Below are positions 46,529 to 56,670 of a stretch of DNA of 64,000 bases, piece after piece. The position numbers and the translations under genes are program-made. Below the pieces are notes generated by a model. The model was not told the origin of the DNA, ran no database searches, and saw only the letters and a program-made list of their open reading frames with translations. Each line of letters starts with the position of its first letter. Positions within the stretch are counted from its first letter, which is position 1. The stretch comes from Candidatus Pelagibacter sp. FZCC0015 (GTDB lineage: Bacteria; Pseudomonadota; Alphaproteobacteria; Pelagibacterales; Pelagibacteraceae): NCBI RefSeq assembly GCF_007833635.1, contig NZ_CP031125.1, positions 1,054,001 to 1,118,000 on the forward strand. The letters are read 5' to 3'.

Positions 46529-47736
46529 TTTCTACTTTAGAAAAAGAAATTACTTTTAGATTTTTAAAAGCCAGAAAAAAAGATGGCTTTTTGAATGTTA
46601 TATCTATTTTTTCTTTTATTGGAATAAGTCTTGGAGTTGCGGTTCTTATAATTGTAATGTCTGTCATGAATGGATTTAGAACTGATTTAATTGACAAGAT
46701 AGTTGGCTTTAATGCACATGCAGTCGTCAAACCTTACGATAAACCACTTGTTTTCATGTCAGACAAAGATTTTGCTAAAGGCATATTATCAAATGACGGA
46801 GAAGCAGTTATTTTTCATAAAAATGTTACAAAGGGAGTTTTATTAAAAGGGTATTTGGAAAATGATTTTAAAGATCTAGAAATTTCGAATAATGATAGTT
46901 TTTTTGGTTCTAAAAATTTAAATGAAAATACAATTTCTATTGGTCGAGATTTAAGTAATATTTTAGGACTTGATATTGGAGATGAGGTTTCAATTACCTC
47001 ACCATCAGGTGTTCAAACATTAGTTGGGTCTTTACCAAAGCAAAATTTATTTCTTATAAATTCAATATTTGAAAGTGGATTATCAGAATATGATGAAAAT
47101 ATTGCTTATATAAATTTAAATACTTTAGAAGATTTTTTTGACAAAAACAAAAATGATAGATTTACCGAGTATTATTTTAAAGATCCAAAAAATATTGAAT
47201 ATCATAAAGAAAATTTGATAAAATTATACCCTGAAGCATTTGTATATACATGGGCTGATATGAATAGTTCATTATTTTCAGCACTTAAAGTCGAGAGAAA
47301 TGTAATGTTTATTATTTTATCTTTAATTATTATTGTTGCTGCCTTTAATATAATTTCAGGATTAACAATTTTAGTTAAAAATAAAACTCGAGATATTGCA
47401 ATTTTAAAATCTATTGGAGTTTTAAATAAATCAATTGTAAAAATATTTTTTCTTGTTGGGGTATCAATAGGAACATCAGCAACAATCTTTGGAACACTGT
47501 TAGGTGTAACATTCTCAATTTATGTAGAAAACATTAGACAATTTTTAAGCTCTACTTTTAATATTAGTTTATTTCCAGAAGAAATATATTTTTTAAGCAA
47601 GATGCCCTCAGAAATAAATATTAAATCTATAGCAATTATAACAACCTGTTCAATATTAATAACAATAGTAGTTTCTATATTTCCAGCGCTTAAAGCTGCA
47701 AATATGGATCCTATTAAATCACTGAAGTATGAATAA
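46525..47736 (+). CDS. lolC: Lipoprotein-releasing ABC transporter permease (LolC/LolE)
   Basis: Inner-membrane protein of 403 aa with the MacB/FtsX layout: a first span near residues 23-45, a large periplasmic domain (about 50-250), and three C-terminal spans (near 265-290, 310-340 and 370-392). The start FRFLKARKKDGFLNVISIFSFIG is typical of LolC/E. TTG start, overlapping the proS stop by four bases. A single permease gene is present, suggesting a LolF-like homodimer with LolD. Confidence 0.9.
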   Translation: MISTLEKEITFRFLKARKKDGFLNVISIFSFIGISLGVAVLIIVMSVMNGFRTDLIDKIVGFNAHAVVKPYDKPLVFMSDKDFAKGILSNDGEAVIFHKNVTKGVLLKGYLENDFKDLEISNNDSFFGSKNLNENTISIGRDLSNILGLDIGDEVSITSPSGVQTLVGSLPKQNLFLINSIFESGLSEYDENIAYINLNTLEDFFDKNKNDRFTEYYFKDPKNIEYHKENLIKLYPEAFVYTWADMNSSLFSALKVERNVMFIILSLIIIVAAFNIISGLTILVKNKTRDIAILKSIGVLNKSIVKIFFLVGVSIGTSATIFGTLLGVTFSIYVENIRQFLSSTFNISLFPEEIYFLSKMPSEINIKSIAIITTCSILITIVVSIFPALKAANMDPIKSLKYE

Positions 47737-48406
47737 TTTTTTAGAATTAATTAATTTACAAAAAAGTTTTACTACTGAGAAAAAAATTAATGTATTAAGA
47801 GGTCTATCTAGAAAATTTAGGTTAGGTAAAACTTACTCAATAATGGGACCCTCTGGATCTGGAAAATCAACTTTACTTAATCTAATTTCATTAATTGATA
47901 AACCAACATCTGGTACCATTAAGTTTGATAATCATGAGATAAATTTTAGTCAAAATGAAAAAAATGATTTGTTTAGATCTAAAAGAATAGGTATTGTTTA
48001 CCAAGAAAATAATCTTCTTTCTGATTTTACAGCATTGGAAAATGTTTATTTTGCATCTTTATCTCTTAATAATGATAAAAAATTAGCATTATCTAAGGCA
48101 GAAAAATTATTAAAAAAAATTGGACTTTCAAACAGATTAAATCATTTTCCCTCGCAACTTTCTGGAGGTGAAGCTCAAAGAGTTGCAATAGCAAGAGCAA
48201 TTATTAATGATCCTCAAATTATTTTAGCTGATGAACCAACTGGTAGTTTAGACATGAATACGGCTAAAGTTATTTTTAAACTTTTAAACAATCAAAAAAG
48301 ATCAGACAGGATAATTATATTTGCAACTCATAATAGATTTTTTGCAAAAAAAGCAGATTATCTATTGGAGATGAGAGATGGTAGTATAAAATCGTCTAAT
48401 GTCTGA
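47729..48406 (+). CDS. lolD: Lipoprotein-releasing ABC transporter ATPase
   Basis: ABC ATPase of 225 aa. Walker A GPSGSGKST (near residue 40), Q-loop YQENNLL, signature LSGGEAQRVAIARAI (near 141) and Walker B IILADEPTGSLD (near 162), with switch His in FATHN. It energises transfer of outer-membrane lipoproteins to LolA. Overlaps the permease gene by eight bases and dnaE by eight bases. Confidence 0.95.
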   Translation: MNNFLELINLQKSFTTEKKINVLRGLSRKFRLGKTYSIMGPSGSGKSTLLNLISLIDKPTSGTIKFDNHEINFSQNEKNDLFRSKRIGIVYQENNLLSDFTALENVYFASLSLNNDKKLALSKAEKLLKKIGLSNRLNHFPSQLSGGEAQRVAIARAIINDPQIILADEPTGSLDMNTAKVIFKLLNNQKRSDRIIIFATHNRFFAKKADYLLEMRDGSIKSSNV

Positions 48407-51400
48407 ATCTGTCTCACAAAATTTTAATCATTTAAAAATTCATACCCAATATTCAATTTGCGAAGGAGCTGCTAGAATTGATGATTTGCAAGAATATTCT
48501 AAGAAAAATAAAATTAAATCGTTAGGTTTATGTGATACCTCAAATTTATGTGGTGCACTAGAATTTGCTGAAAAGATCTCAAAATCTGGTACTCAACCAG
48601 TTATCGGAACTCAAATTAATTTTAAAATCGGAGAAACAACAGGTTTACTCCCTTTGTTTGCTTTAAATGAAGCTGGATATAAAAATATAATAGAACTTTC
48701 ATCTTTATCGTATTTGGAAAACGATGAATTGTCAGATCCACATGTAGATTTTGAATTATTATTAAGCAATTCCAAAGGTGTAGCTGTATTTTCAGGAACT
48801 GTTTTTGGTTTATTTGGTAAATTATTTGATAAAGGAAAGTTTAGTGAAATTGATGAGCTTTATAATAAAATTAAAAATGCTTTTGATGACAGATTTTACT
48901 TAGAGATTCAAAGACATAATGATCAAAATGAAATTGGATTTGAAAAATTTAATTTAAAAAAATCCTTAGATTTGAAAATACCTATTATTGCAACTAATGA
49001 AGTTTTTTATATAGATAAAGAAATGCATGAAGCTCATGATGCTTTAATTTGTATTGGTAACAAGACATATGTAAATGAAAAAAACAGATTAAGATTTACT
49101 GACCAACATTATTTAAAAACTAACTCAGAGATGTCCGAATTATTTGCTGATTTACCTGAAGCTTTAGAAAATAATTATAATTTTCCACTAAGATGTAGTT
49201 ATAGACCGTTATTTTCTGAACCAATATTGCCTAATATTAGTAGTGATAAAGATGGAAATGCAGATGAAATTTTAAAAAAAGATTCCATAGATGGATTAAA
49301 AGTCAAATTCAATAAGATCTTTAATTTAATTGATGAGGATTTAGAAAATAACAATTCTTATAGAGAATATAAGAACAGACTTAATCACGAACTTTCTATT
49401 ATTACAGAAATGAAATATTCTAGTTATTTTCTCATAGTTGCTGACTATATTAAATGGGCTAAAAATAATGATATCCCTGTAGGTCCTGGAAGAGGCTCAG
49501 GTGCTGGCTCCTTAGTAGCTTGGTGTTTATCAATTACAGACGTCGATCCAATAAAATTTAATCTTATTTTTGAAAGATTTTTAAATCCAGATAGAATTTC
49601 AATGCCAGACTTTGATATAGATTTTTGCGAGGATAAAAGAGATCAAGTTTTTGAGTATCTAACTACAAAATATAAAGACTGTGTAGCTCACATTATAACA
49701 TTTGGTAAATTAAAAGCACGAATGGTAATAAGAGACGTTGGAAGAGTTTTGGGATTAGCATATGGATTTGTTGACAGCATATCTAAGATGATACCTTTTG
49801 ATCCATCTAGACCACAAAATTTAACTCAGTGCATTGCAGGAGAACCACGATTACAAAAAATCATAAATGATGATCCAAGGGTAAAAAAACTTACTGATCT
49901 CTCTCTAAAATTAGAAGGTCTAAATAGAAATGTTGCCACACATGCCGCTGGAGTAGTAATAGCAGATAAAAAACTCACTGAAGTCGTACCATTGTATAAA
50001 GATGTTTCTGCAGATTTATTATTACCATCCACACAATTTGATATGTATTCAGCTGAAAATGCTGGTTTAGTAAAATTTGATTTTTTAGGCTTAAAAACGC
50101 TCACAGTAATTAATAACACACAAAAACTTGTAAGAAAAAAAATTAAAGATTTTGATATAGAAAAAATTAGTTACGATGATCAAAAAGTTTTTAATCTAAT
50201 GTCTACAGGTAAAACAGTTGGTTTATTCCAAATAGAAAGTGCTGGTATGAGAGAAGCTCTAACACAAATGAAGCCAAATCATATTGAAGATATTATTGCA
50301 TTAGTTGCACTCTATAGACCTGGACCAATGAGCAATATTCCAACTTATAATGATTGCAAACATGGAAACCAAAAACCTGATTACTTGCACCCACTTCTAG
50401 AAGATATTTTAAAACCGACTTATGGAGTAATTATTTATCAAGAACAAGTAATGCAAATTGCACAAAAATTATCAGGATTTACAGCAGGACAAGCTGATCT
50501 TTTGAGGAGAGCAATGGGTAAAAAGAAAAGAGCAGAACTTGAAAAACAGAAACAAGGATTTATTGCTGGAGCTGTTAAAAATGGAATAGCAAAAGATGTT
50601 GCTGCAGGAATTTTTTTAAAAATAGAACCATTTGCTGAATATGGCTTTAATAAAAGTCATGCTGCAGCTTATGCAATTATTTCTTACCAAACTGCATTTT
50701 TAAAAACATATTATCCAAAAGAGTTCATTGCAGCATCAATGACCATGGATATATCTAATCAAAATAAATTAAGTGAGTTTTATGAAGAGTTAAAAAGACT
50801 AAATGTTGAAGTTATCCGTCCAGATATAAACGAATGTTTTGCTGATTTTAGAACAATTGGTAATAAATTTTATTATGCTTTAGGAGGCATTAAAGCTGTG
50901 GGTTATGAGGCAATATCAAATATAGTCAAAGAAAGAATTTTAAATGGAAAATTTGTGTCAATTCATGATTTTTTAAATAGAGTAAATCCAAAGGATATAA
51001 ATAAACTTCAATTAGAAGGTTTAGTTAAAGCAGGTGCTTTTGATAAATTTAGCACAAATAGACATGCGTTGTATGACTCAATTCCAGCTATGATAGCTAA
51101 AAATAAAAATATATTTGATAATAAATCTGTTAATCAAATTGATTTATTCTCAGAGGACGAAAGTTCTCAGGATGATATTTTAATTAAAACTGATGATTGG
51201 AAATTTGAGGAAAGATTATCAAAAGAATTTGAGGCAGTAGGTTTCTTTATTTCAGACCATCCATTAAATCAATTTACAGAAATTTTTAATGATTATAAAA
51301 TAACAGATTATTCAAGTTTTATTTCAAAAGAAGATTTAAAAGACTCTAACATAGCTGCAACATTGTTAAAGGTTCAAGAAAGAAAAACTGCTAAAGGAAA

Positions 51401-51815
51401 TTCTTATGCAGTTTTAAAATTAACTGACTTATCTAGCATATTCGAACTATTTATTTTCTCAGATGTTTTAGAGTTAAATAGAGAAATTTTAAAAGAAGGC
51501 ACCTCTCTTATTTTGACATTATTTAAAAACATTTCTAATGATGAAAATAGGTTGACTAGAATTAATGTCCAAAAAATAGCTTCACTTAAAGATTTATTTA
51601 ATAGTCCTATTAACGAGGTTTCATTTAAGCTAAATTCTAAAAAACAGATTGAAAAAATATCTACAGTTTTAAGTGATAAAGGCAAAACTGTTGTAAATAT
51701 TGATTTAATTACTAAAGATAATGTTCTTAAATTTAGATTAAAAAATACACGTAAATTAGACAGAAAAGCTCTAAATCTCCTAAGAAATGAAGAAATTCAG
51801 GCAATAATTAACTAA
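48399..51815 (+). CDS. dnaE: DNA polymerase III alpha subunit
   Basis: Replicative polymerase of 1138 aa. The N-terminal PHP domain begins FNHLKIHTQYSICEGAARID; the polymerase core has PVGPGRGSGAGSLVAWCL (near residue 364) and the catalytic Asp in MPDFDIDFCEDKRD (near 403); then the beta-binding and OB domain (ERKTAKGNSYAVLKLTDL near 990). Length is normal for DnaE1. Last gene of the operon that starts with nuoA; no terminator seen after it. Confidence 0.97.
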   Translation: MSESVSQNFNHLKIHTQYSICEGAARIDDLQEYSKKNKIKSLGLCDTSNLCGALEFAEKISKSGTQPVIGTQINFKIGETTGLLPLFALNEAGYKNIIELSSLSYLENDELSDPHVDFELLLSNSKGVAVFSGTVFGLFGKLFDKGKFSEIDELYNKIKNAFDDRFYLEIQRHNDQNEIGFEKFNLKKSLDLKIPIIATNEVFYIDKEMHEAHDALICIGNKTYVNEKNRLRFTDQHYLKTNSEMSELFADLPEALENNYNFPLRCSYRPLFSEPILPNISSDKDGNADEILKKDSIDGLKVKFNKIFNLIDEDLENNNSYREYKNRLNHELSIITEMKYSSYFLIVADYIKWAKNNDIPVGPGRGSGAGSLVAWCLSITDVDPIKFNLIFERFLNPDRISMPDFDIDFCEDKRDQVFEYLTTKYKDCVAHIITFGKLKARMVIRDVGRVLGLAYGFVDSISKMIPFDPSRPQNLTQCIAGEPRLQKIINDDPRVKKLTDLSLKLEGLNRNVATHAAGVVIADKKLTEVVPLYKDVSADLLLPSTQFDMYSAENAGLVKFDFLGLKTLTVINNTQKLVRKKIKDFDIEKISYDDQKVFNLMSTGKTVGLFQIESAGMREALTQMKPNHIEDIIALVALYRPGPMSNIPTYNDCKHGNQKPDYLHPLLEDILKPTYGVIIYQEQVMQIAQKLSGFTAGQADLLRRAMGKKKRAELEKQKQGFIAGAVKNGIAKDVAAGIFLKIEPFAEYGFNKSHAAAYAIISYQTAFLKTYYPKEFIAASMTMDISNQNKLSEFYEELKRLNVEVIRPDINECFADFRTIGNKFYYALGGIKAVGYEAISNIVKERILNGKFVSIHDFLNRVNPKDINKLQLEGLVKAGAFDKFSTNRHALYDSIPAMIAKNKNIFDNKSVNQIDLFSEDESSQDDILIKTDDWKFEERLSKEFEAVGFFISDHPLNQFTEIFNDYKITDYSSFISKEDLKDSNIAATLLKVQERKTAKGNSYAVLKLTDLSSIFELFIFSDVLELNREILKEGTSLILTLFKNISNDENRLTRINVQKIASLKDLFNSPINEVSFKLNSKKQIEKISTVLSDKGKTVVNIDLITKDNVLKFRLKNTRKLDRKALNLLRNEEIQAIIN

Positions 51816-51876
51816 ATAATCACTTGTTAAATAAGGTAAATATTTGTAAATAATCCATAAATTAAATTAACACGCA

Positions 51877-51937
51877 CACAGTTGTTGGTTTTATACCTCC
51901 GGTCCTTAATTGGAAATTACTGTGGTGGCTTAACCGG
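51877..51937 (+). promoter_or_regulatory. Structured rpsB mRNA leader (SAR11 S2 leader) with pseudoknot
   Basis: Stem 1 pairs CACAGT (51877-51882) with ACTGTG (51919-51924). Stem 2 pairs CCGGT (51899-51903) with ACCGG (51933-51937), crossing stem 1 as a pseudoknot; a U-G pair 51898/51938 extends it. The 3' strand of stem 2 overlaps GGGA, the likely ribosome-binding site seven bases before the rpsB ATG. A conserved leader before the S2 gene has been reported for Candidatus Pelagibacter, and S2 probably represses its own translation. The region is also GC-richer than its surroundings. Confidence 0.7.
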
Positions 51938-51945
51938 GAATAAAT

Positions 51946-52764
51946 ATGAAAATACCTAACGTAACAATACAACAATTATTAGAAGCAGGTGTTCATCTTG
52001 GACATAAAACTTTGAGATGGAACCCAAAGATGAAAAAATACATCTTTGGAAAAAGAGACTCAATTCACATTATAGATTTGACCCAAACACTTGAGTTAAC
52101 CAAAGTAGCTTTAGAAAAAGTTTATGAAACTATCGCAAATAATGGAAAAATTTTATTTGTATCAACAAAAAAACAAGCATCCGAGGCTATTGCTGAAGTA
52201 GCAAAAGAAACTGATCAGTATTTTGTTAATTATAGATGGCTAGGAGGCATGCTAACTAATTGGGGAACAATTTCAAATTCAATTAAAAAATTAAAGAAAT
52301 TGGAAAATGATTTAACAGCAGAAAATAGAGGTTTTACCAAAAAAGAGCTTTTAAAAATGAGTGTTAAAAAAGATAAGCTTCAAAGATCTTTAGGTGGAAT
52401 AGCAGAAATGAAAAAAGTTCCTGATTTAGTATTCATAATAGACACAAATTATGAGTCTCTAGCTATTGCTGAGTCAGCTAAATTAGGAATTCCAATTATA
52501 GCTATTTTAGATAGTAACTCAAATCCAGATAATATTGAATATCCAATTCCAGGAAATGATGATGCAAGAAGAGCTATCGATCTTTATTGTAATTTAATAA
52601 AAGAGACAATTATTAGTGCTAAAAGTTCTGCACCAACTGTTGAGTCAAAAAAGGATAATACTAAAGATACAAAAAATCAGGATAAAACAAAAACTATACA
52701 GGAATTAGATAGAGAGAAACTAGAGAAAAAATTTTCTAAAGAAGATAAGGAGAAACTTAATTAA
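51946..52764 (+). CDS. rpsB: 30S ribosomal protein S2
   Basis: Ribosomal protein of 272 aa. [20 protein letters not shown] at the N-terminus and the [17 protein letters not shown] segment near residue 90 are invariant features. A Lys/Glu/Asp-rich C-terminal tail of about 40 residues extends past the globular domain. Its stop shares one base with the tsf start (TAATG). Confidence 0.98.
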   Translation: MKIPNVTIQQLLEAGVHLGHKTLRWNPKMKKYIFGKRDSIHIIDLTQTLELTKVALEKVYETIANNGKILFVSTKKQASEAIAEVAKETDQYFVNYRWLGGMLTNWGTISNSIKKLKKLENDLTAENRGFTKKELLKMSVKKDKLQRSLGGIAEMKKVPDLVFIIDTNYESLAIAESAKLGIPIIAILDSNSNPDNIEYPIPGNDDARRAIDLYCNLIKETIISAKSSAPTVESKKDNTKDTKNQDKTKTIQELDREKLEKKFSKEDKEKLN

Positions 52765-53615
52765 TGAGTGACTTAGAAAAAGTAAAAAAACTTAGGGAAG
52801 CAACTGGAGCAGGTTTTAAAGATTGTAACTTAGCTATTAAAGAGTCAAACGGTGACTTAGATAAAGCAATTGAAATTTTAAGAGTTAAGGGTATTTCAAA
52901 AGCCTCAAAAAAAATGTCTAGAGATGCTAAGGAAGGAGTTGTTGTAATTAGTGGAGATGATACAAAAACCTCAGTAATAGAAGTAAATTGTGAAACAGAT
53001 TTTGTTGCAAAAAATGATGATTTTATATCTTTTGTTAAAGAATTAAGCGATTTGAATCATATAAATAATTCAAATATTGAAGAACTAAAAATTGCAAAAA
53101 TGAAAAATGGTCAAACAGTTGATGATAATTTAGTTGCCTTAATTGCAAAAATTGGTGAAAAAATTACAATCGGTAAATCAAAAACAATTCAAAATTCTGA
53201 TGGAATAAATAATCATTATCTTCATACAGTTGTAAAAGACAATGTAGCAAAATTAGCAGTTATGGTTTCATTAGACACAAAAGATACTTCAGAGGTTGTT
53301 AAAAATTTTAGTAAACAATTATCAATGCATATTGCTGCATCAAATCCATTAGCATTAGAGTCTAACTCAATAGATCAATCAATTATTGATAAAGAACAAG
53401 AATTAGTTAAAGAAGAGCTAAAAAATTCTGGAAAACCAGATGATATTGCAAAAAAAATAAGCTTAGGTAAAATGAACAAATTTAAAGAGGAAAATGCACT
53501 TTTAACACAAGCTTGGGTAATGGAACCAAAGAAAAAGGTACAAGATGTATTAAAAGAACTTTCTATACCTGACTTAAAAATTAAAGAGTTTTACAGAATA
53601 AAGATTGGAGAATAA
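52764..53615 (+). CDS. tsf: Elongation factor Ts
   Basis: Nucleotide-exchange factor for EF-Tu, 283 aa. The N-terminal UBA-like domain is [20 protein letters not shown] and the EF-Tu-contact motif [10 protein letters not shown] lies near residue 78. Followed directly by frr without a gap; pyrH, expected between them, is absent. Confidence 0.97.
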   Translation: MSDLEKVKKLREATGAGFKDCNLAIKESNGDLDKAIEILRVKGISKASKKMSRDAKEGVVVISGDDTKTSVIEVNCETDFVAKNDDFISFVKELSDLNHINNSNIEELKIAKMKNGQTVDDNLVALIAKIGEKITIGKSKTIQNSDGINNHYLHTVVKDNVAKLAVMVSLDTKDTSEVVKNFSKQLSMHIAASNPLALESNSIDQSIIDKEQELVKEELKNSGKPDDIAKKISLGKMNKFKEENALLTQAWVMEPKKKVQDVLKELSIPDLKIKEFYRIKIGE

Positions 53616-54167
53616 ATGTTTGATGAGAAATCATACAGCCTTAAAATGGATAAAACCATTGAGGTTTTCTCAAAAGAACTATCTTCTTTAAGAACAGGTA
53701 GAGCCAATGCATCAATGTTAGATCTAGTTAAAGTTGATGTTTATGGTCAGCAGATGCCAATCAATCAAATAGGAAGCATAACAATACCAGAGCCAAGAAT
53801 GATAAATATTCAAATCTGGGATATTAATAATGTTCAACTTGTTGACGCTGCTATAAAAAAATCTGATTTAGGATTAAATCCTCAAATTGATGGACAGTTA
53901 ATAAGATTGCCTGTTCCTGAACTAAATGAAGAAAGAAGAACAGAGCTTAAAAAATTAATAAAATCAATTGGAGAAAAGTGTAAAGTTTCAATAAGAAATA
54001 TCCGAAGAGAAGCCAATGAAGATTTAAAAAAACTTCTCAAATCTAAAGATATAGGTGAGGATGAGGAAAAATCTCATGAAAAAAAAGTCCAAACAATTAC
54101 AGATGACCATATCAAATCAGTTGATGAAAAAGTTTCTTCAAAAGAAAAAGAAATAATGACAATATGA
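53616..54167 (+). CDS. frr: Ribosome recycling factor
   Basis: Protein of 183 aa, normal length. Conserved stretches are FSKELSSLRTGRANASMLD near residue 18 and the C-terminal KLIKSIGEKCKVSIRNIRRE near 112. The ATG starts on the base after the tsf stop; its 3' end overlaps uppS by four bases. Confidence 0.97.
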   Translation: MFDEKSYSLKMDKTIEVFSKELSSLRTGRANASMLDLVKVDVYGQQMPINQIGSITIPEPRMINIQIWDINNVQLVDAAIKKSDLGLNPQIDGQLIRLPVPELNEERRTELKKLIKSIGEKCKVSIRNIRREANEDLKKLLKSKDIGEDEEKSHEKKVQTITDDHIKSVDEKVSSKEKEIMTI

Positions 54168-54838
54168 ACCCTTTAAATCATGTAGCCATTATCATGGATG
54201 GTAATGGAAGATGGGGTATAAAATATAAAAATTCAAGAAATGCAGGACATAAAGCTGGATTAAATACTGTTGAAAAAATAATTAAAGAAACAATTAAAAA
54301 TAAAATTAAATTTTTAACTCTATTTGCTTTTTCAACTGAAAATTGGAAAAGACCTAAAAAAGAAATCAATTATCTATTTAATTTATTAGAAAATTTTTTA
54401 TCAAACAAAATTAACGAACTTCATAAACAAAATATTAAATTAAAAATATTGGGGTCCAAAAAGTTCTCTCCTAAACTAAACAAACTACTTAATAAATCAG
54501 AAAAAAAAACATCAAAAAACAATAAATTACAAATTAATCTTGCATTAAATTATGGATCTAAATCTGAACTGATAAGTGCATTTAAAAAAATTAAGTTGAG
54601 AAAAAACATTATAAGTGAAAAAAATGTGGCTAAAAATTTACAAACAAAAAATATACCTGATCCAGATTTATTAATTAGAACAGGCAATACGAAAAGATTA
54701 AGTAATTTTTTATTGTGGCAACTAGCTTATGCAGAAATTTTTTTTGAAAAAAAATTATGGCCAGCTTTTAATGAAAAAGACTATAATAGAATAATTAAGG
54801 AATATAAGAGTATAAAACGAAATTTTGGTAAAATATGA
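54164..54838 (+). CDS. uppS: Undecaprenyl diphosphate synthase (cis-prenyltransferase)
   Basis: Makes the C55 lipid carrier for peptidoglycan and O-antigen synthesis; 224 aa. The catalytic VAIIMDGNGRWG (near residue 7) with Asp, TLFAFSTENWKRP near 49 and the C-terminal DPDLLIRTGNTKRLSNFLLW near 164 are intact. ATGA overlaps at both ends, with frr and with cdsA. Confidence 0.96.
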   Translation: MNPLNHVAIIMDGNGRWGIKYKNSRNAGHKAGLNTVEKIIKETIKNKIKFLTLFAFSTENWKRPKKEINYLFNLLENFLSNKINELHKQNIKLKILGSKKFSPKLNKLLNKSEKKTSKNNKLQINLALNYGSKSELISAFKKIKLRKNIISEKNVAKNLQTKNIPDPDLLIRTGNTKRLSNFLLWQLAYAEIFFEKKLWPAFNEKDYNRIIKEYKSIKRNFGKI

Positions 54839-55503
54839 TATCTAAAGAATTACAAAAAAGAATATTAAGTTCGTTAATCTTAATTCCGATATCAATTTTT
54901 TTTATTTTTCAAGAAAAATTATCTTTTGTATTATTTCTAATCCTTTCTTTTCTGGCTACTTCTTATGAATGGGTTAAAATGAATAAAGTAGATTTTATTA
55001 AAATTGCCGGAATATGTTATCTTTTTTTTTCATTTCTCTTAGCATATTTCTTAAGAGAAAACTTTTCAGTTGGATTATTTTTATTAGTATTAATTATTTG
55101 TATTTTTACAGATCTTGGAGGCTATATTTTTGGTAAAATTTTTAAAGGCCCTAAATTAATTAAAATAAGTCCAAAAAAAACCTATGCCGGTGCTATCGGT
55201 GGATTTGTTTTATCTTTAGTTGCAGCTTTAGTTTATTCAAAATATACAGCTATAGGAACTAGCACATATTTGAATTTATCTATGTGGACAGACATGAATC
55301 TAAGTAAAATTTATTTTTTATTCGTTATAATTATTTCTTTTACAAGTCAAGTTGGTGATTTGATTATTTCTTATTTTAAAAGATTAGAAAAAGTTAAAGA
55401 CACTGGAAATTTATTACCAGGACACGGCGGTTTATTGGATAGACTTGATGGAATTATTTTTGCAATACCAATTTCATATTTGTTACTTTCATATTTAATA
55501 TAA
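54835..55503 (+). CDS. cdsA: Phosphatidate cytidylyltransferase
   Basis: Membrane enzyme of 222 aa that makes CDP-diacylglycerol. The C-terminal CDS signature runs from SQVGDLIISYFKRLEKVKDT to LLPGHGGLLDRLDGIIFA (residues about 165-210). About 50-60 residues shorter than E. coli CdsA, through fewer N-terminal membrane spans. Shares one base with the dxr start. Confidence 0.93.
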   Translation: MISKELQKRILSSLILIPISIFFIFQEKLSFVLFLILSFLATSYEWVKMNKVDFIKIAGICYLFFSFLLAYFLRENFSVGLFLLVLIICIFTDLGGYIFGKIFKGPKLIKISPKKTYAGAIGGFVLSLVAALVYSKYTAIGTSTYLNLSMWTDMNLSKIYFLFVIIISFTSQVGDLIISYFKRLEKVKDTGNLLPGHGGLLDRLDGIIFAIPISYLLLSYLI

Positions 55504-56666
55504 TGAAAAAAAAAATTGCAATACTTGGTTCAACTGGATCTATAGGTAGAACTTTATTAAAAATAATTCAAAAAGATAAAAAAAATTTTGAAATTAAACT
55601 GCTTACAGCAAATAAAAATTATAAATTACTTTTATCTCAAGCAAAAAATTTTAAAGTAAAAAATATAATCATAACTGATTTTAATTGTTATTTAAAATTA
55701 AAAAAATTAAATAAAAATAAAAATATTAATATTTATAAAAATTTTAATAATCTTGATAAAATTTTAAATAAAAAGATTGATTATACCATGTCATCAATTG
55801 TAGGTTTGGATGGTTTACTTCCAACAATTAAAATTATTAAGTTTACAAAAAGTATTGCTGTAGCTAATAAAGAGGCAATTATATGTGGATGGAACTTAAT
55901 CAAAAATGAACTTATCAAAAATAAAACAACATTTTTACCAGTAGACTCTGAGCATTATTCTATATGGGAAATTTTAAACTTAAAATATTTTACAGAAGTA
56001 GAAAAAATTTATATAACTGCCTCTGGCGGGCCATTTCTAAAAACAAAATATAATGAAATTAAAAAAGTTAAAATTCATCAGGCTCTTAAACATCCAAATT
56101 GGAAAATGGGAAAAAAAATTTCTATTGATTCTGCTACCATGATGAATAAAGTTTTTGAAGTCATTGAAACAAAAAATATTTTTAATATACCATATAAGAG
56201 AATTTCTATTTTAGTCCACCCAATATCTTACGTTCATGCAATGATAAAATTTAAAAATGGAATTATCAAAATTCTTGCTCATGAAACATCAATGAGAATA
56301 CCTATTTTTAATACATTATATCATAAAATGAATCAAAAAATTAATTCTCAAATAATTGATATAAAAAAATTAAATAATTTGGAGCTAGAAACTATAAATA
56401 AAAAAAAATTTCCCATGATTGAAATTTTAAATCTATTACCATTAAATTCATCTTTATTTGAAACTATTCTTGTTGTGTCAAATGATTTTTTTGTTAACTT
56501 ATTTTTAAATAAAAAAATTAAATTTTATCAAATCCCTATATTGCTTCTAAAATTTCTTAAAATTAAAGAATTTCAAAAATATAAAAGTATAAAACCTAAA
56601 AAAATTCAAGATATAATTGAATTAAGTAATTATGTACGTTTAAAATTAAAAAGTTTAAGTATATAA
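55503..56666 (+). CDS. dxr: 1-deoxy-D-xylulose 5-phosphate reductoisomerase
   Basis: MEP-pathway enzyme of 387 aa. The NADPH loop ILGSTGSIGRTLL starts at residue 6, the metal/substrate motif PVDSEHYSIWE lies near 145, and ASGGPF near 177 with HPNWKMGKKISIDSATMMNK near 198 complete the active site. Very Lys/Asn/Ile rich. Normally followed by the rseP protease gene; here bamA begins four bases later. Confidence 0.96.
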   Translation: MKKKIAILGSTGSIGRTLLKIIQKDKKNFEIKLLTANKNYKLLLSQAKNFKVKNIIITDFNCYLKLKKLNKNKNINIYKNFNNLDKILNKKIDYTMSSIVGLDGLLPTIKIIKFTKSIAVANKEAIICGWNLIKNELIKNKTTFLPVDSEHYSIWEILNLKYFTEVEKIYITASGGPFLKTKYNEIKKVKIHQALKHPNWKMGKKISIDSATMMNKVFEVIETKNIFNIPYKRISILVHPISYVHAMIKFKNGIIKILAHETSMRIPIFNTLYHKMNQKINSQIIDIKKLNNLELETINKKKFPMIEILNLLPLNSSLFETILVVSNDFFVNLFLNKKIKFYQIPILLLKFLKIKEFQKYKSIKPKKIQDIIELSNYVRLKLKSLSI

Positions 56667-56670
56667 ATCC

